From Burkholderiales bacterium (GTDB taxonomy: Bacteria > Pseudomonadota > Gammaproteobacteria > Burkholderiales > Nitrosomonadaceae), in contig JACKLU010000003.1 of the NCBI GenBank assembly GCA_024235735.1, positions 124,001 to 188,000 on the forward strand: DNA of 64,000 nt, written 5' to 3'. The translations under genes and the position numbers were made by a program. Shown here in pieces: positions 41,894 to 50,607 of the stretch. Under the pieces are notes generated by a model. It made no database searches and was not told the origin of the DNA. It was given only the letters and a program-made list of their open reading frames with translations. Positions within the stretch are counted from its first letter, which is position 1. Every line of letters starts with the position of its first letter.

Positions 41894-42882
41894 AACCAGA
41901 ATTTTTCGAGAGAATCGGAGCAGACATCGCCAAACTTGACGCGGTAACGGAACTGAAGCTTCCGAAGTATGGTTCATGGCCGTCCACGGTGCATCAGTTT
42001 GACGAAAAAAGCATCAATGTGTTGAAAACCGCTTTGGCGGCGCGTCGACCGGTATTGCTGCGCGGAGAACCGGGTACCGGCAAAAGCCAGCTGGCGCATG
42101 CGGCGGCGGTGGCTTTAAATCGTTTGTTCGTTTATGAAGTGGTCAATGCGCATACTGAAGGCCAGGACTTGCTGTGGAAGTTCGATGCAGTCAGCCGTCT
42201 GGCGGAAGCGCAGACGATCAAGGATGGCGATGACAAAAAAACGCTGCTTGATACCAAACGCTTTATCTCACCCGGTGTGTTATGGTGGGCGCTGGATTGG
42301 GATGCTGCGCATTCAGTGTATCGAAACAGTCAATATCAATTGTCGTTGCCTGAAATGCCACCCGGTTGGCAGCAAGCTGATGGTAGCGTGATCCTGATCG
42401 ACGAAATTGACAAGGCCACTACTGAATTACCGAACAGCCTGCTGGAAATTTTGGGTAATAACGCTATTGACATACCTTGGTTAAAAACAACAATTGGTGG
42501 CAAAGCCAGCGTACCGCCACTGCTCATCATCACTACCAACGAAGAACGTGAATTGCCTGCCGCATTTGTGCGCCGTTGCCTGGTGTTGAACCTGGATCTG
42601 CCCAAAGACGATCAGAAGTTGATTCAATTGCTGGACCAACGCGGTTGGTTGCATTTTGGCGATCAATGCCACCCTGAAGTACGCAAGAAGGCAGCCGAAC
42701 AATTGATCAAAGACCGCAAAATTGCCAAAGAAAAAGGTGTGACGCCACCGGGTCAGGCGGAATATCTTGATATGCTGCGCGCATTATCGGTGCTGGGAAA
42801 AACAGAAAAAGAACAGTCAGATATGCTGGAACAGATCAACGAATTTGCGCTGCGCAAATATCCGGTGATGCATGACAAGTGA
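41890..42882 (+). CDS. MoxR-type AAA+ ATPase of the conflict system
   Basis: A 330-aa ATPase. Walker A GEPGTGKS at 59-66, the MoxR-type insert region NAHTEGQDLLWKFDAVSRL, Walker B VILIDEID at 167-174, sensor LLIITTNEERELPAAFVRRCL with the arginine finger. MoxR ATPases remodel vWA partners. It overlaps the TIR gene by 4 bp and the 986-aa gene by 11 bp, so the three form a fixed unit. Within the ternary conflict systems the MoxR protein is thought to gate the effector until a signal arrives (family knowledge; role here inferred). Confidence 0.9.
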   Translation: MKPEFFERIGADIAKLDAVTELKLPKYGSWPSTVHQFDEKSINVLKTALAARRPVLLRGEPGTGKSQLAHAAAVALNRLFVYEVVNAHTEGQDLLWKFDAVSRLAEAQTIKDGDDKKTLLDTKRFISPGVLWWALDWDAAHSVYRNSQYQLSLPEMPPGWQQADGSVILIDEIDKATTELPNSLLEILGNNAIDIPWLKTTIGGKASVPPLLIITTNEERELPAAFVRRCLVLNLDLPKDDQKLIQLLDQRGWLHFGDQCHPEVRKKAAEQLIKDRKIAKEKGVTPPGQAEYLDMLRALSVLGKTEKEQSDMLEQINEFALRKYPVMHDK

Positions 42883-45832
42883 AATAGCCGACTCAATCGA
42901 AAAATCATTGATTCGTAGCAAAGGCAGCGTTAGCCGCGCAGAATTGCTATGGGGTTTAAAAACGCTTGATCCCGATCAGCATGAACAGATTGCGGCCATA
43001 CTGGGGTTTGAAAGATATCCGGAAACTAGCCGGAATGATGATCAACCGGATAGACGGGGACGTGATAAACAACCAGGTTCAGGTAAAATAGATGAAGAAA
43101 ATGATGACGATAAAGACACAGAGTTCATCCCTGACCCGCAACCCGTTACTGCAACTTCCTCTTCCTACTACCGCATCACATCGCGCGCCGTCGATCAACC
43201 GCAAAACCATGCCGAAACCGATGCTCTGAACCTTCCGGACTGGTTTACCCAGGCATCGCCTACGCTATTGACCGAAACGGCGACACGTATACCGTTATGT
43301 CACCAAGTCCGACCGTTGTATACCGAACTCGCTGAGTGGCCGCGCGTACTGTCCTTTTTACAAAAAGTACTGGGTGATCATGTCGAGGGACGCAAGCCGG
43401 ATACGGCACGCCTCGTCAAACAAATCGCCAATGGTGAAATGATCCGGCACATCCCGCGCAAGCAACGGTATAGTTGGTCGCCCAAGGCGCGGATACTGAT
43501 CGACATCAATGACGATAACTTTCCGTACCGGCGCGATTTTATACACTTGCGCAACCGGCTGCTGCAACTGCGCGGCAATGAGGGGCTGGATGTGCAGTAT
43601 ATCTACGACGAACCGGGTGGTGCTATCGCGCGGTATGATCAGCAACGCGAAATTATCGAGCCGTGGCGATTACCCGAACCGGGTACGCCGATTCTTATCC
43701 TCAGCGATCTGGCCATGCAATCGCAATCGCGCCAATCACTGTATGCCTGGCTGGCGTTTGGACAAATGCTCAAGGCGCAGGGCTGGCGCGCTACCGTTTT
43801 AATGCCGGTTGCCGAGCGGAATATTGACTACCGCCTGCTGAGATATTTTGATTGTGTGGTGTGGGACCGGGCTAGCCGCTTCAAGCTGGTTAAAGGCGAC
43901 TACCAGCCTGAAAAAGACAGACGCAATCATGCAGAGAGTATCGATCAACTGCTGTCATACTTTTTTGCCGGTGTTCGTGTCGATAGTGGTTTTCTGCGCG
44001 CGTTGCGTCATAGGCTGCCAGGTAGTTTCGATGTGGGGCACGAGGCAGCGATTTGGCGGCACACTGCGGTGATCCGCGAAGGTGATGAATGGGGTTGGGT
44101 GACTGACAGTAAATCGGGTTATCTCGCACCAGCACAACGCCTGATTGCAGCTTTGTCGTTTGAACAAAAACAAAAACTGGTGGAACTAGTTGGCCGCTAT
44201 CACGCGCAATATCCTGACGAGCTGTATTTTGAAGCGATGTACAACCTGAAGCTGCTTGGATTGACGTTGCCGGATGAAGTGGATAGCGCAACGGAAACAT
44301 TCATGCAGGACATGGTTGTCACGTACCGGGATAATGCGGATAACAACCTGTTGCATAACTGGGTAAGACGTCATCTGGCGCGGCATGAATTACCGTCTTT
44401 GCGCCATAAGCACGACTATTGGTTGCCGTTTCTGGCGTTTGCCAAAGCGCGGGATGCCCGGCTGAAAGGCGAGACCGAAACGGAATGGCCGGAGAATATG
44501 ACGCAATCCGAGATTGAAACGGTATTACGGTATATCAATCAGATTCAGATTCGACAACCCTACGTGTTGCGGCAGAAAGGTGAAAAAATGGTAATGACTT
44601 CAGGGCATACCGTTTCGCTGACAACACTGGATGATTGGGAAAGCCATTCACAATCCGGTGCACTGGTGCTGAAATTATGGCTGGAAGATACACGGATTTT
44701 TCATATTCATGATGATGGTCAGGGACATCAGCGCATTGTCAGTCTCGATTTAGAGCAAGCTGAGAGAAAGACATTTCGGTTTTCAGCGGGTGGGCAACAT
44801 TCCTTCCAGATCGGTCATGAACGATTCACCATTGACGTCATGGCAGCGCAACAGCAGAAGGATTGGATGCAATTTATCGGCAGCGGTAGCGAAGGGCTGT
44901 ACGCTGAATCGTTGAATCAACAGAACGAAGTTTACCGCTGGTACTGGCATCCACCCGAGTGGGATGTTTCACAAGGCATGCTGCCCGGTTTTTGGTTTTA
45001 TCTGCCTGTTTCAGCGGATACGTTGAAACCCGACTGGGCAACTGATGCCGGCCGTGACCAGTTCGGTCTTTACGCTGACGCTGAAATTGTCGGGGTTATC
45101 CAGCGCTTCCGCTGGATTGAACCCAACAGTTTCAGGATGGGCTCGCCGGAAGATGAAGCCGGGCGTTATGATAATGAAACACAACACCAAGTGAATCTCA
45201 CGCAAGGCTACTGGCTGGCGGATACCGCTTGTACCAAGGAATTATGGGAGGCAGTGAAGCAGCTGAATCCAAATATTTTCTTTGAAGGAAAAAAACAGCC
45301 TATTGAAAATATCAGTTGGAATGACGTTATGCATTTTTTCGATCAAATTGAAGAAAAACACCCTGAATTGAAATTACGCTTGCCCACTGAAGCCGAATGG
45401 GAAAACGCCTGCCGTGCTGGAACTGAAACAGCGTTTCATTTCGGTTCTGACATTACGCTTGATCAGGTCAATTATCGTGGCATATGGAAGTATGAAACGG
45501 ATAAATGGGGCGAAGGCGTTTTGAAAAAAACGACCGAAGTCAAAAGCTATCCACCGAGTGCATGGGGTTTGTACGAGATGCATGGAAACGTTTATGAATG
45601 GTGCCAGGACTGGTATGGCGAGTATCCGTCAGAGCCCGTGATCGATCCGCAAGGCCCAGATACCGGTAACTATCGCGTGTTGCGCGGCGGCTCGTGGTTC
45701 AACAACGGCAGGAACTGCCGCTCTGCTCTTCGCGACTTCCTCGATCCGTCCTACCGCCTCAACTACACTGGCTTTCGTCTTGTCCGAGGTCATGCGCTCA
45801 AGCCGGTCAGGGTTTTGGGTAGGGTGCAATAA
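42872..45832 (+). CDS. vWA-like and FGE/SUMF1 fusion protein, sensor of the conflict system with DGR-like variable end
   Basis: A 986-aa protein. Residues 1-60 are helical; 60-130 acidic and low-complexity. Residues 190-335 (IPRKQRYSWSPKARILIDIND, ILILSDLAM, ATVLMPVAE) resemble the vWA-like domain of MoxR-associated proteins, but DIND replaces the DxSxS metal site, so the MIDAS is degenerate. Residues about 340-725 are helical, then beta-rich, with no name. Residues 730-970 are an FGE/C-type-lectin-like fold, homologous to the stand-alone protein upstream. Residues 940-968 vary in DGR style. The last codons (GRVQ and TAA) come from the palindromic repeat behind the gene. Likely the sensor that couples ligand binding at the FGE end to MoxR and TIR. 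Confidence 0.82.
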   Translation: MTSEIADSIEKSLIRSKGSVSRAELLWGLKTLDPDQHEQIAAILGFERYPETSRNDDQPDRRGRDKQPGSGKIDEENDDDKDTEFIPDPQPVTATSSSYYRITSRAVDQPQNHAETDALNLPDWFTQASPTLLTETATRIPLCHQVRPLYTELAEWPRVLSFLQKVLGDHVEGRKPDTARLVKQIANGEMIRHIPRKQRYSWSPKARILIDINDDNFPYRRDFIHLRNRLLQLRGNEGLDVQYIYDEPGGAIARYDQQREIIEPWRLPEPGTPILILSDLAMQSQSRQSLYAWLAFGQMLKAQGWRATVLMPVAERNIDYRLLRYFDCVVWDRASRFKLVKGDYQPEKDRRNHAESIDQLLSYFFAGVRVDSGFLRALRHRLPGSFDVGHEAAIWRHTAVIREGDEWGWVTDSKSGYLAPAQRLIAALSFEQKQKLVELVGRYHAQYPDELYFEAMYNLKLLGLTLPDEVDSATETFMQDMVVTYRDNADNNLLHNWVRRHLARHELPSLRHKHDYWLPFLAFAKARDARLKGETETEWPENMTQSEIETVLRYINQIQIRQPYVLRQKGEKMVMTSGHTVSLTTLDDWESHSQSGALVLKLWLEDTRIFHIHDDGQGHQRIVSLDLEQAERKTFRFSAGGQHSFQIGHERFTIDVMAAQQQKDWMQFIGSGSEGLYAESLNQQNEVYRWYWHPPEWDVSQGMLPGFWFYLPVSADTLKPDWATDAGRDQFGLYADAEIVGVIQRFRWIEPNSFRMGSPEDEAGRYDNETQHQVNLTQGYWLADTACTKELWEAVKQLNPNIFFEGKKQPIENISWNDVMHFFDQIEEKHPELKLRLPTEAEWENACRAGTETAFHFGSDITLDQVNYRGIWKYETDKWGEGVLKKTTEVKSYPPSAWGLYEMHGNVYEWCQDWYGEYPSEPVIDPQGPDTGNYRVLRGGSWFNNGRNCRSALRDFLDPSYRLNYTGFRLVRGHALKPVRVLGRVQ
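45691..45784 (+). other. DGR-like variable region, 986-aa gene
   Basis: Codons run TGG TTC AAC AAC GGC AGG AAC TGC up to GGC TTT CGT CTT. The changing positions are almost all NNC or NNT (TTC, CTT, GAC, CTC, TCC, TAC), as produced when AAC codons of a template repeat are adenine-mutated. The end run GGCTTTCGTCTTG is identical to the one in the upstream FGE gene (40241-40253) and would serve as the initiation-of-mutagenic-homology site. Confidence 0.55.
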
Positions 45833-45897
45833 CCAACGGGCATTGCACCGTTGGCGTTGGTATATGGTGCAATGCGCTACGCTTATTGGCACCCTAC
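45819..45897. repeat. Palindromic repeat copy 2, overlapping the stop codon of the 986-aa gene
   Basis: 79 bp with ends GTAGGGTGCAAT and ATTGGCACCCTAC and inner pair GCATTGCACC/GGTGCAATGC. The TAA stop (45830-45832) lies in its left arm. Near-identical to 40273-40348. Confidence 0.7.
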
Positions 45898-45914
45898 ATC
45901 TTGCGGCGGCGTTA

Positions 45915-46781
45915 TTACTCTATATTCTGCACCTGCTCTCGCATTTGTTCGATCAATACTTTCAGTGTCATCGAAGTTCTGGAGATTTCGATGTCGACTG
46001 ATTTGGAGCCGATGGTGTTGGCTTCGCGGTTGAGTTCCTGCATCAGAAAATCAAGCCGTTTGCCGACTGCGCCGCCTTTGCTCAGGATGTGTTCGACTTC
46101 GTCGAGATGGGTCTGCAAGCGGGAAAGTTCTTCATCAATGTCGATCTTCGACGCAAAAAAAATAATTTCCTGACGAATGCGATCTTCGTCAAGGTTGTCA
46201 ATCGCTTCCTGTATGCGCGTTTTCAGTTTTTCTTCGAAAGCAGTGATGAGCGCCGGAATACGGGGGGCAGCCTGATCAAGCTGTTGACGTATCTGATTGA
46301 GGCGTTCCAGCAGGATGCATTTTAATTTTTCACCTTCGCGAGTACGGGTAGCCTGAAAGTCTTCCAGTGTTGTAAGCAATAACGTCATGGCGTATTCCCG
46401 CAGTGCATCAGCCGGCAGCGTATTGCTGCCGAGAATGCCCGGCCAGTTGAGTATGCTGGCGACAGAAAGGCTTTGCGCTTCGGGGAACGAAGCACGGACA
46501 GTCCGGTCAACCTCCAGCAGTTTGTGCAGCAAGGTCTGGTTTAGCTGCCAGGGTTCGTCAAAGTTGTCCAGTGGTGTGAAGTTCAGCCGGCATTCTACTT
46601 TCCCGCGATTGAGTTTCCTGGCGATGGCTTCGCGCATGCCGGGTTCCAGAGGACGGAAATCATCCGGCAGGCGCAGCTGCACATCCAGGTAACGATTGTT
46701 GACGGCGCGCAACTCCAGATTCAGCGTGCCGTAAGGCGTTGCGAGTGTATGTGTGGCATATCCGGTCATGCTGCTGATCAT
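45915..46781 (-). CDS. yicC: YicC family endoribonuclease-like protein
   Basis: A 288-aa protein with MISSMTGYA at the start, LELRAVNNRYLDVQLRLPDDF, and the C-terminal DUF1732 region GKRLDFLMQELNREANTIGSKS. Both parts are diagnostic. YicC proteins act on RNA and help degrade small RNAs (family knowledge). The start lies just after the 94-bp repeat. No operon partner is visible; gmk, the frequent neighbour, is not here. Confidence 0.92.
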   Translation of the reverse strand: MISSMTGYATHTLATPYGTLNLELRAVNNRYLDVQLRLPDDFRPLEPGMREAIARKLNRGKVECRLNFTPLDNFDEPWQLNQTLLHKLLEVDRTVRASFPEAQSLSVASILNWPGILGSNTLPADALREYAMTLLLTTLEDFQATRTREGEKLKCILLERLNQIRQQLDQAAPRIPALITAFEEKLKTRIQEAIDNLDEDRIRQEIIFFASKIDIDEELSRLQTHLDEVEHILSKGGAVGKRLDFLMQELNREANTIGSKSVDIEISRTSMTLKVLIEQMREQVQNIE

Positions 46782-46835
46782 GGAGTGAATCGTTCCTGTG
46801 CGTGATGGTAAAAATAAAGTATCGAGGAAATCTTT

Positions 46836-46929
46836 GAGACCTTTGCACGGTTACTACGCGGCACAATAATCGCGTTAAAAATTTGTCCGTGCGTTCGCAA
46901 ATTTTTGCCGCGCACCGTGCAAAGGTCTC
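46836..46929. repeat. 94-bp element with 16-bp perfect terminal inverted repeats
   Basis: GAGACCTTTGCACGGT (46836-46851) and ACCGTGCAAAGGTCTC (46914-46929) are exact inverted copies. The interior has GCGTTAAAAATTTG and its partial inverse CAAATTTTTGCCGCGC. It lies between yicC and the prfC stop codon (46933). It looks like a MITE or a long stem-loop repeat. Confidence 0.75.
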
Positions 46930-46932
46930 TCT

Positions 46933-48534
46933 TTATTGCGTCTGGAAAACCAGTCCGGCGTGCTCGCGCATTTTATGAAACTGGATCGAAGGCCAGTTTT
47001 CTTCAGCCACACTGATTTCCGCGCCGTATGAAGCCAGGAAGGTCGGCGCATCAACCGCATCGTACGCGATGCGATGCGCATTGGCTTCGATGAAACGCTG
47101 TAGCTCCCACGGGTCTTTGGCGGTTACCCAGCGCGCAAGCTGATATTTTGCCGGCGCTATGCGCGCGTCAACCGCATATTCATGTTTGAGCCGATGGGTG
47201 ACCACTTCGAATTGAAGTACACCGACTGCGCCGAGCAGCAGCGTGCTGCCGAGGTGCGGCCTGAACACCTGAATGGCGCCCTCCTCGCCGAGCTGAGTGA
47301 GTCCCAGCTTGAGTTGTTTGCTGCGCAGCGGATCGGCGATTTCGACCGTGCGGAAGATTTCGGGGGCAAAAAAAGGCAGGCCGGTAAACTGTAACGATTC
47401 ACCTTCGGTCAGTGTATCGCCAAGTTGTAATGTGCCGTGGTTGGGGATGCCGATAATATCGCCCGGATAAGCTTCTTCGAGAATGTCGCGACGCTGCGAC
47501 AGGAATGAGACGACTGAATTGGTGCGGACATCCTTGCCGTTGCGCACGACTTTTAAATTCATGCCGCGTTTAAACTGACCCGAGCAAATACGCAGAAAGG
47601 CAATGCGATCACGGTGCGCGGGATTCATGTTGGCCTGTATTTTGAATACCACGCCGGAGAAGTTTTTCTCATCCGGTAACACTTCGCGCTGCATGGCATG
47701 GCGTGATTCCGGTGAAGGCGCAAGATCGACGAGAGCGTCCAGGATTTCACGAACGCCGAAATTATTAATCGCGGAGCCGAAAAAAACAGGCGTCTGGCGT
47801 CCGGCGAGAAACGCTTCCTGCGCGAATGCCGGGGTGGCGCCGGCGATGAGGTCTATTTCCTGCTGCGCTGCGCTGAGACTGGCACCAAAACGCGCCTGCG
47901 TCGCCGGATCATCAAGCTGAGTGATAAATTCTTCATCCGCACCGGCACGATCGGCGCCGGGTTTGAATACGCGCATACCTTTACCGCGCAGATCAAAAAC
48001 ACCGTGAAAATCGCGGCCCATGCCGATGGGCCAGGTGAACGGAATCGCGTCCATACCCAGTGTGCGCTCAATTTCGTCAATGAGGTCCAGCGGCGGCTGC
48101 ACTTCCCGGTCCATTTTATTGACAAAGGTCAGAATGGGTGTATTGCGGGCGCGGCAAACCTCCAGCAGGCGTAATGTCTGCGCTTCAACGCCGTTGGCGG
48201 CGTCGATGACCATCAGCGCAGCATCAACAGCAGTCAGCACGCGATAGGTGTCTTCGGAGAAATCCTGGTGACCCGGTGTATCCAGCAGATTGATGACGCA
48301 GTCGCGGTATTCCATTTGCATGACTGAGCTCGCGACGGAAATGCCGCGCTGCTTTTCGATTTCCATCCAGTCCGAAGTGGCGTGCCGGCTGGCTTTGCGT
48401 GCTTTGACGCTGCCCGCGATGTGGATAGCGCCGGCATACAATAACAATTTCTCGGTTAAAGTCGTTTTGCCGGCATCCGGGTGGGAAATAATGGCAAAAG
48501 TGCGGCGGCGCGCTACTTCATGTTTAATGCTCAT
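46933..48534 (-). CDS. prfC: Peptide chain release factor 3
   Basis: A 533-aa GTPase. G1 SHPDAGKTT near residue 18, the switch region EIEKQRGISVASSVM, G3 DTPGHQDFSEDTYR, G4 NKMDRE. It recycles RF1 and RF2 from the ribosome after termination. The start is ATG 48534, the conserved MSIKHEVARRRTFAI; the open frame runs on upstream into the ABC gene and is ignored. It overlaps the ABC gene by 11 bp, so they are probably co-transcribed. Confidence 0.95.
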   Translation of the reverse strand: MSIKHEVARRRTFAIISHPDAGKTTLTEKLLLYAGAIHIAGSVKARKASRHATSDWMEIEKQRGISVASSVMQMEYRDCVINLLDTPGHQDFSEDTYRVLTAVDAALMVIDAANGVEAQTLRLLEVCRARNTPILTFVNKMDREVQPPLDLIDEIERTLGMDAIPFTWPIGMGRDFHGVFDLRGKGMRVFKPGADRAGADEEFITQLDDPATQARFGASLSAAQQEIDLIAGATPAFAQEAFLAGRQTPVFFGSAINNFGVREILDALVDLAPSPESRHAMQREVLPDEKNFSGVVFKIQANMNPAHRDRIAFLRICSGQFKRGMNLKVVRNGKDVRTNSVVSFLSQRRDILEEAYPGDIIGIPNHGTLQLGDTLTEGESLQFTGLPFFAPEIFRTVEIADPLRSKQLKLGLTQLGEEGAIQVFRPHLGSTLLLGAVGVLQFEVVTHRLKHEYAVDARIAPAKYQLARWVTAKDPWELQRFIEANAHRIAYDAVDAPTFLASYGAEISVAEENWPSIQFHKMREHAGLVFQTQ

Positions 48535-50605
48535 GGTGATTCGAACGGTGCTCCTGTGAATAAAGATGACAATGGGTAATATGGGTAGCGCTGAGTGTGC
48601 TGGCTTCAGGATAGATTTGGCGGCATACCGGCATCGCCATCGGACAGCGTGGATGAAAGTGGCAACCCGTCGGCGGTGAGGCCGGTGAAGGTATATCACC
48701 CTTGAGCTTGATCATATCCGTCGCAGATGTCTTGCCGATTTGCGGCACCGCGGACAGCAGCGCCTGCGTATAAGGGTGGCCGGGTTTGCTGATCACTTCA
48801 TCCGTGAGACCCTGCTCTACAATGCGGCCCAAATACATGACGGCAATTTCATCGGCGAGATACTCTACAACCGAGATATTATGGGTAATAAATAAATAGG
48901 CAAGCCCCAGGCTGCTTTGCAGCGATTTCAACAGATTCAGGATCTGCGCCTGGACGGATACATCAAGCGCGCTAGTGGGTTCATCGCAAATGAGCAATCT
49001 GGGATTAACTGCCAGCGCGCGTGCAATGGCAATCCGCTGACGCTGGCCGCCTGAAAATTCGTGCGGGTAACGCCACTTAGCCTCTTTCGGCAAGCCGACA
49101 TACTGCAACAGCGCATCGACGGCTGTGTCATGTGAAAAAACCGGTGCGGCAGATGTTTGCGCCAATGTTCCGGCAGTGAATTCCGGCGCGGCATTCAGTG
49201 CGTTCATGCCTTCCTGAAGGATCTCAATGATGCGCATTCTCGGATTCAAGGAGGAATACGGGTCCTGAAAAACAAATTGCAGTTGTGAGCGTAATGGACG
49301 TAATCGCCGTCTTTCCATCCCCACTAATTCCTGCTGATGATAACGCACGCTGCCTGCCGTCGGCTGGATTAATTGCAGAATACTCTTGCCCACCGTGGTT
49401 TTGCCGCAACCGGATTCGCCGACAAGCGCCAGCGTTTTTCCCGCTGCAATGTGCAGTGATACGCCATCAACCGCTTTAATCTGGCCAACAATGCGTTTAA
49501 AAAAACCTTTGTGGATTGGAAAATGCACTTTCAGACCGGAAACCTGTAGCAATGGTTCCGGTTTTTGTTCCTGCGCGACAGGCATTACCGGGACGGGCGT
49601 TACTTCGGGTGCACGCGTAACATGGATTAAGGCTGATGGCGGATCATAGAGGTGGCAACGCACTTTGTGCGCCGGGGAAATGTGGCGCCACTGCGGAACA
49701 GTGTCATGACATCGCGGCATTGCATAATGGCAGCGATCGGAAAAACGGCAGCCGCTGAATGATTGCGTCAGTGAAGGCACGGTTCCACTGATCACGGCCA
49801 ATTCCTGGTTGCGCTTTTTTTTGTCCGGTAATGCGGCAAAAAGCTGTTGTGCATACGGGTGGGCGGGATGGTCAAAAAAATGCACGCGCGGCGATTGCTC
49901 GACGATTTCTCCGGCATACATGACGGCAACGTGCTGCGCCATTTCGCTGACCACACCTAGATCATGCGTAATCAATAAAATGGCCATGTGATTCTGCCGC
50001 TGAATTTCACGCATGAGATCAAGAACCTGCGCCTGTATCGTGACATCAAGCGCAGTGGTGGGTTCATCTGCGATGAGCAGTTCCGGTTCGCCAGCCAGCG
50101 CCATGGCAATCATTGCACGTTGCTTCATGCCGCCGGAGAACTGGAATGCGTATTCATGCATGCGCCGTTTTGCATCAGGAATGCCGACCTGATCCAGCAA
50201 TTGAAGGATTCTTTTTTGCGCCGCCGGTTTGTTCAGCCTGAAATGCTGTGTGAGAACTTCTGCAAGTTGTTCGGCAATCGTCATGACAGGATTCAGGCTG
50301 AGCATGGGCTCCTGGAAAATCATACTGATTTGTTTGCCGCGAACCTGACGCATGGCCGATTCCGGCAGCCGAAGTAAATCCACGCCGTTCAGGCTGATGC
50401 TGCCAGACAGAATTTCTCCGGCATCGGGTAACAGGCGCATAATCGACAGCGCCGTCATCGACTTGCCGCACCCGGATTCGCCGAGCAGCGCAAACGTTTC
50501 GCCCCTGTTGAGCTTGAGTGCAAGACCGTCGATCGCGCGTACCGGGAGTTTTCCGGTATGCAGAATGGTTCTTAAGTTGTTGATTTCCAGTAAAGCGCTC
50601 ATCAC
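48524..50605 (-). CDS. Oligopeptide/dipeptide ABC transporter, double ATP-binding protein (YejF-like)
   Basis: A 693-aa fusion of two ATPase domains. Walker A GESGCGKS and GESGCGKT, signatures FSGGMKQR and FSGGQRQR, Walker B LLIADEPTTALD and LLICDEPTSALD. Each domain ends with the Cys-rich oligopeptide-transport motif (SGCRFSDRCHYAMPRC; TGCHFHPRCPMAMPVC). The start could be the first or second Met (50605 or 50602). It pairs with the permease immediately upstream. Substrate probably peptides or a peptide-like compound (family knowledge). Confidence 0.92.
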   Translation of the reverse strand: MMSALLEINNLRTILHTGKLPVRAIDGLALKLNRGETFALLGESGCGKSMTALSIMRLLPDAGEILSGSISLNGVDLLRLPESAMRQVRGKQISMIFQEPMLSLNPVMTIAEQLAEVLTQHFRLNKPAAQKRILQLLDQVGIPDAKRRMHEYAFQFSGGMKQRAMIAMALAGEPELLIADEPTTALDVTIQAQVLDLMREIQRQNHMAILLITHDLGVVSEMAQHVAVMYAGEIVEQSPRVHFFDHPAHPYAQQLFAALPDKKKRNQELAVISGTVPSLTQSFSGCRFSDRCHYAMPRCHDTVPQWRHISPAHKVRCHLYDPPSALIHVTRAPEVTPVPVMPVAQEQKPEPLLQVSGLKVHFPIHKGFFKRIVGQIKAVDGVSLHIAAGKTLALVGESGCGKTTVGKSILQLIQPTAGSVRYHQQELVGMERRRLRPLRSQLQFVFQDPYSSLNPRMRIIEILQEGMNALNAAPEFTAGTLAQTSAAPVFSHDTAVDALLQYVGLPKEAKWRYPHEFSGGQRQRIAIARALAVNPRLLICDEPTSALDVSVQAQILNLLKSLQSSLGLAYLFITHNISVVEYLADEIAVMYLGRIVEQGLTDEVISKPGHPYTQALLSAVPQIGKTSATDMIKLKGDIPSPASPPTGCHFHPRCPMAMPVCRQIYPEASTLSATHITHCHLYSQEHRSNHHEH

Positions 50606-50607
50606 TG

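Noticed and set aside
39467..45832. Active sulfatase-modifying enzymes
   Set aside because: The paired catalytic cysteines are not both present and no sulfatase gene is near.
39467..45914. A complete DGR in the window
   Set aside because: No reverse transcriptase, accessory protein or template repeat was found; only target-like ends are present.
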